A DNA stretch of 64,000 bases from the NCBI GenBank assembly GCA_965198915.1, contig CBDAQC010000002.1, positions 124,001-188,000 of the forward strand, written 5' to 3'. Source of the stretch: BOG-908 sp965198915. GTDB lineage: Bacteria > Pseudomonadota > Alphaproteobacteria > Acetobacterales > Acetobacteraceae. The notes under the pieces are model-generated. The model had not been told where the DNA came from, did not search any database, and worked only from the letters and a program-made list of their open reading frames with translations. This document shows, piece by piece, positions 61,576 through 64,000 of this stretch. The position numbers and the translations under genes were made by a program. Numbering within the stretch: the stretch's first letter is position 1; each line of letters begins with the position of its first letter.

Positions 61576-62697
61576 TCAGACCGGTTCCAGCACCGGGGTC
61601 GGCTCCGCCTTGATCGCGGCCACCTTGCGCTCGACCTGCTCCACGATGTGGTCGATCATGCTCGCACCCTCCACCGTGTGGTCCTGGCGCCCGGCCGCGT
61701 AGACCATGTGCCGGCCGTTGCCGCCGCCGGTCACGCCCAGATCGGTCATCAGCGCCTCACCCGGCCCGTTCACCACGCAGCCGATGATGGACAACGTCAC
61801 CGGCGTCTCGATATGCGCCAGGCGTTCTTCCAGGGCGGCCACGGTGCGTATCACGTCGAAGCCCTGGCGGGCGCAGGACGGGCAGGAGATGATCTTGACG
61901 CCGCGGTGGCGGATGCCCAGCGACTTCAGGATGTCCCAGCCGACATGGACTTCCTCGGCGGGTTCGGCGGAGAGGCTGACGCGCAGCGTGTCACCGATGC
62001 CGGCCCAGAGCAGGTTGCCCAGACCGATCGCGGACTTCACCGTGCCGGCGCGCTTTCCGCCGGCTTCCGTGATGCCGATATGGAGCGGGTGGTCGCAGAC
62101 TTCGGCGAGCTGGGTGTAGGCGGCGACCGCGAGGAAGACGTCGGACGCTTTCACGCTGATCTTGAACTCGTGGAAATCGTGGTCCTGCAGGATCTTGGCG
62201 TGTTCAAGGGCCGATTCGACCAGAGCGTCCGGGTTGGGCTCGCCGTATTTCTCCAGCAGGTGGCGTTCCAGGGAGCCGGCGTTGACGCCGATGCGTATGG
62301 AGCAATTGTGGTCTTTCGCGGCGTTGACCACTTCGCGGACGCGTTCGGCACTGCCGATATTGCCCGGGTTGATGCGCAGGCAGGCGGCACCGGCCCGGGC
62401 GGCCTCGATGGCGCGTTTGTAGTGGAAGTGGATGTCGGCCACGATCGGCACGTTCACCTCGCGCACGATCTCGGCGAGTGCGGCGGTGCTCTCCACGTCC
62501 GGGCAGGAGACGCGCACGATGTCCACGCCGGCGATCTCGGCCAGGCGTATCTGGGCGATGGTGGCGGGCGCGTCCGAGGTAAGCGTGTTGGTCATGGTCT
62601 GCACGCTGATCGGCGCGTCGCCGCCCACGGGCACGCGGCCCACATGTATCTGCCTGGAGCGGCGGCGTTCGATCTTCTGGTAGGGGCGGTAGTTCAT
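61576..62697 (-). CDS. ispG: 4-hydroxy-3-methylbut-2-enyl-diphosphate synthase IspG
   Basis: 373-residue [4Fe-4S] enzyme of the MEP pathway (GcpE). TIM-barrel segments RPYQKIERRRSRQIHVGRVP, ISVQTMTNTLTSDAPATIAQ and LRINPGNIGSAERVREVVNA are present; cluster cysteines lie in IISCPSCARQG and IIGCVVNGPGE. It converts MEcPP, the IspF product, to HMBPP. The start at 62697 (MNYRPYQKIE) is chosen on family length; an in-frame extension upstream looks non-coding. The pathway partner ispDF is 27 kb away in the window. Confidence 0.95.
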   Translation of the reverse strand: MNYRPYQKIERRRSRQIHVGRVPVGGDAPISVQTMTNTLTSDAPATIAQIRLAEIAGVDIVRVSCPDVESTAALAEIVREVNVPIVADIHFHYKRAIEAARAGAACLRINPGNIGSAERVREVVNAAKDHNCSIRIGVNAGSLERHLLEKYGEPNPDALVESALEHAKILQDHDFHEFKISVKASDVFLAVAAYTQLAEVCDHPLHIGITEAGGKRAGTVKSAIGLGNLLWAGIGDTLRVSLSAEPAEEVHVGWDILKSLGIRHRGVKIISCPSCARQGFDVIRTVAALEERLAHIETPVTLSIIGCVVNGPGEALMTDLGVTGGGNGRHMVYAAGRQDHTVEGASMIDHIVEQVERKVAAIKAEPTPVLEPV

Positions 62698-62916
62698 GGG
62701 CGTGGGTTTCCCGTGCGGGGCGTCTCGCTTCGCGCTGGATATAGGGTTGCCGGCGGGGTGGGTCAAAGAGGTTATGGCAAGCGGGTGCGCCGTGCGGGCC
62801 GGCGGCCGCGGCTTCTCGGCAGGCGGCCTTGCTGGGAAGCTGCCCGGCGCCAGCCAGCGTAACGGTCGCGTAACTTCTGCCGGCTACCTTCGATGGCGTC
62901 GCAACGGACTCGCGCC

Positions 62917-63675
62917 ATGGCCTCACCCAAGCACGCCAGCATCGTCGTCTGCACGCCCTGCTACGGCGGCGTGGTCACCCAGGGCTACATGCTGTCCACC
63001 ACCAACCTGATGATGCAGGGCATACAATCCGGTTTCGCCGTGACCGTGGACCTGCACGGGTTCGATTCGCTGATCACCCGCAGCCGCAATACGCTCGTTG
63101 CCCGCTTCATGGACCGGCCGGACACCACCCACCTGCTGTTCGTTGATGCGGACATCACCTACCTGCCGGCCTCCGTGCTGCGGATGATCGCCTTCGGGCA
63201 GGACGTGGTGGCCGGCATGTATCCGCTGAAGACGCGGGACTGGTCACCCGAGGCGATCACCCGGGTCAGGCAGGGCGAGGGGCTGGAGACCGCGGCGCTG
63301 CGCTATGTAGGCCTGCCCTGCGAGGGCGGCGAGCGCGAGGAGGCGAACGGCTTCGTCACCGGGCAATACGCGGGCACCGGCTTCATGCTGATCCGGCGCG
63401 CGGCGCTGGCGCGGATGATGGAGGCGTATCCGGAGCTGCGCTTCGCCGCCGCGCATGACCGCGCGACCGATCATGCAAGCAGGCACCAGTTCGCGCTGTT
63501 CGACTGCATGATAGAACCGGAGACGCGGCATTACCTTAGCGAGGACTACACCTTTTGCCGGCGCTGGCGCGCGCTGGGCGGCAAAATCTGGCTGGATACG
63601 CAGGGTGCGATGGCACACACCGGCGCGCATGATTTCGTGGGCAACCCGGCGTTGCGATATCCTGTCGCTGCGTAA
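62917..63675 (+). CDS. Glycosyltransferase-like protein (GT-A, DXD motif)
   Basis: About 252 residues. ASIVVCTPCYGGVVTQGYML begins a nucleotide-diphospho-sugar fold; LITRSRNTLVARFMDRPDTT and HLLFVDADITYLPASVLRMI carry the DXD-like site (DAD). GQYAGTGFMLIRRAALARMM and SEDYTFCRRWRALGGKIWLD follow, the usual late segments. Sugar donor and acceptor are unknown. The start is uncertain: ATG 62917 gives MASPKHASIV and ATG 62893 adds eight residues. No signal peptide. Confidence 0.75.
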   Translation: MASPKHASIVVCTPCYGGVVTQGYMLSTTNLMMQGIQSGFAVTVDLHGFDSLITRSRNTLVARFMDRPDTTHLLFVDADITYLPASVLRMIAFGQDVVAGMYPLKTRDWSPEAITRVRQGEGLETAALRYVGLPCEGGEREEANGFVTGQYAGTGFMLIRRAALARMMEAYPELRFAAAHDRATDHASRHQFALFDCMIEPETRHYLSEDYTFCRRWRALGGKIWLDTQGAMAHTGAHDFVGNPALRYPVAA

Positions 63676-63766
63676 GGCCGCGCGGTCATCTTGATCGACC
63701 GCCTCAGGAGCGCCGGGAACAGCCGGGCAGCCTCTCTTCTTCGCGAAAGACGTTCTTGCCCGCTTT

Positions 63767-64000
63767 TCACTCCGGCGGCACCGGCGAACACGCGACAGTC
63801 GCCGCCCGCGCCAGCACCACCATGCGCCGGGCCGCCACGCCGGCGCCCGCCATCTCGCCCGCCACATGCTGCAGCAGCGGGCTGGACAGCAGCGCGTGGG
63901 TGGCCGTGTTCACAGCCACTTCCGTGCCCACCACCGCGCCGGCTGACAGCGCGGTGCGGCGCAGCAGGCCGAGCGTTGCCAGCAGGCCTGGCCGCAGGCC
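63767..64000 (-). CDS. C-terminal end of a YcjF/DUF697-like membrane protein (gene runs off window)
   Basis: Only the last 77 residues are visible. They include LATLGLLRRTALSAGAVVGT, HALLSSPLLQHVAGEMAGAG and VAARRMVVLARAATVACSPV, ending PPE. The GEMAGAGVAARRM...ATVACSPVP order resembles the end of YcjF (TIGR01620, DUF697), where a helix is followed by a CRPLP-like stretch. The gene starts beyond the window edge. A weak A/T-repeat remnant (TCTTCTTCGCGAAAGACGTT) lies just downstream at about 63735-63755. Confidence 0.45.
   Translation of the reverse strand, partial: GLRPGLLATLGLLRRTALSAGAVVGTEVAVNTATHALLSSPLLQHVAGEMAGAGVAARRMVVLARAATVACSPVPPE

Overview
The window is high-GC DNA with dense genes, short gaps and many ATGA-type start/stop overlaps. 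It looks like an alphaproteobacterium, most likely of the Acetobacteraceae (Rhodospirillales). Supporting signs are the bifunctional IspDF next to DusB-NtrB-NtrC, a bolA / J-domain / cobS cluster, a hopanoid RND exporter (HpnN), a Ku-LigD pair, PE-LIG-POL domain order in LigD, and T-tract intergenic repeats of a kind I associate with acetic acid bacteria and relatives. Genus cannot be decided from the sequence alone. No rRNA, tRNA, transposase, phage gene or CRISPR array was seen.

Layout. 1-6.9 kb: a CurA-like reductase fragment, the ABC-F ATPase Uup, then the methylcitrate cycle genes prpD-prpC-prpB (propionyl-CoA to pyruvate plus succinate). 7-12.7 kb: a DUF2272 lipoprotein, a periplasmic solute-binding protein, and a YbbA/YbbP-type ABC exporter divergent from the TesA-like esterase, with start codons that overlap. 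12.8-18.7 kb: a methyltransferase-like protein, ribosomal protein L36 (zinc-free type), and glycolate oxidase glcDEF with a TPR protein. 18.7-27.1 kb: DUF4386 membrane protein, OmpA-like protein, SDR, the non-homologous end-joining genes ligD-ku, and an amylo-alpha-1,6-glucosidase. 27.3-29.7 kb: hotdog thioesterase, VOC protein, secreted unknown, PNPOx-fold protein. 29.8-35 kb: ntrC, ntrB, dusB and, divergently, ispDF. 35-39.2 kb: small lipoproteins, two conserved proteins of unknown function and an orphan degenerate ABC ATPase. 39.2-47.5 kb: hpnN, an alpha/beta hydrolase, lutCBA (L-lactate utilisation) and an AidB-like acyl-CoA dehydrogenase. 47.6-55 kb: cobS, J-domain protein, bolA, an RHH protein, hrpB and a DsbD/ScsB-type reductase. 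55-64 kb: an NMT1-like binding protein, a secreted metallo-beta-lactamase-fold protein, a divergent Mfd-like helicase, DUF1810, ispG, a glycosyltransferase-like protein and the end of a YcjF-like gene.

The most distinctive signal is not a protein. Many intergenic gaps are filled, often from stop codon to start codon, by one nested inverted-repeat element. Each arm is an A/T-rich hairpin (GTTC-T6...A7-GAAC or CTTC-T6...A7-GAAG) and the two arms face each other around a GC-rich core. Two arm types differ by paired changes on both sides of the stem, which argues for selection on structure. The elements lie inside several presumed operons (prpD/prpC, glcD/glcE, ntrB/ntrC, lutA/lutB) and end exactly at start codons, where a Shine-Dalgarno sequence is usually missing. 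A second, GC-rich repeat family has three copies, and there is one single 106-bp palindrome next to uup.
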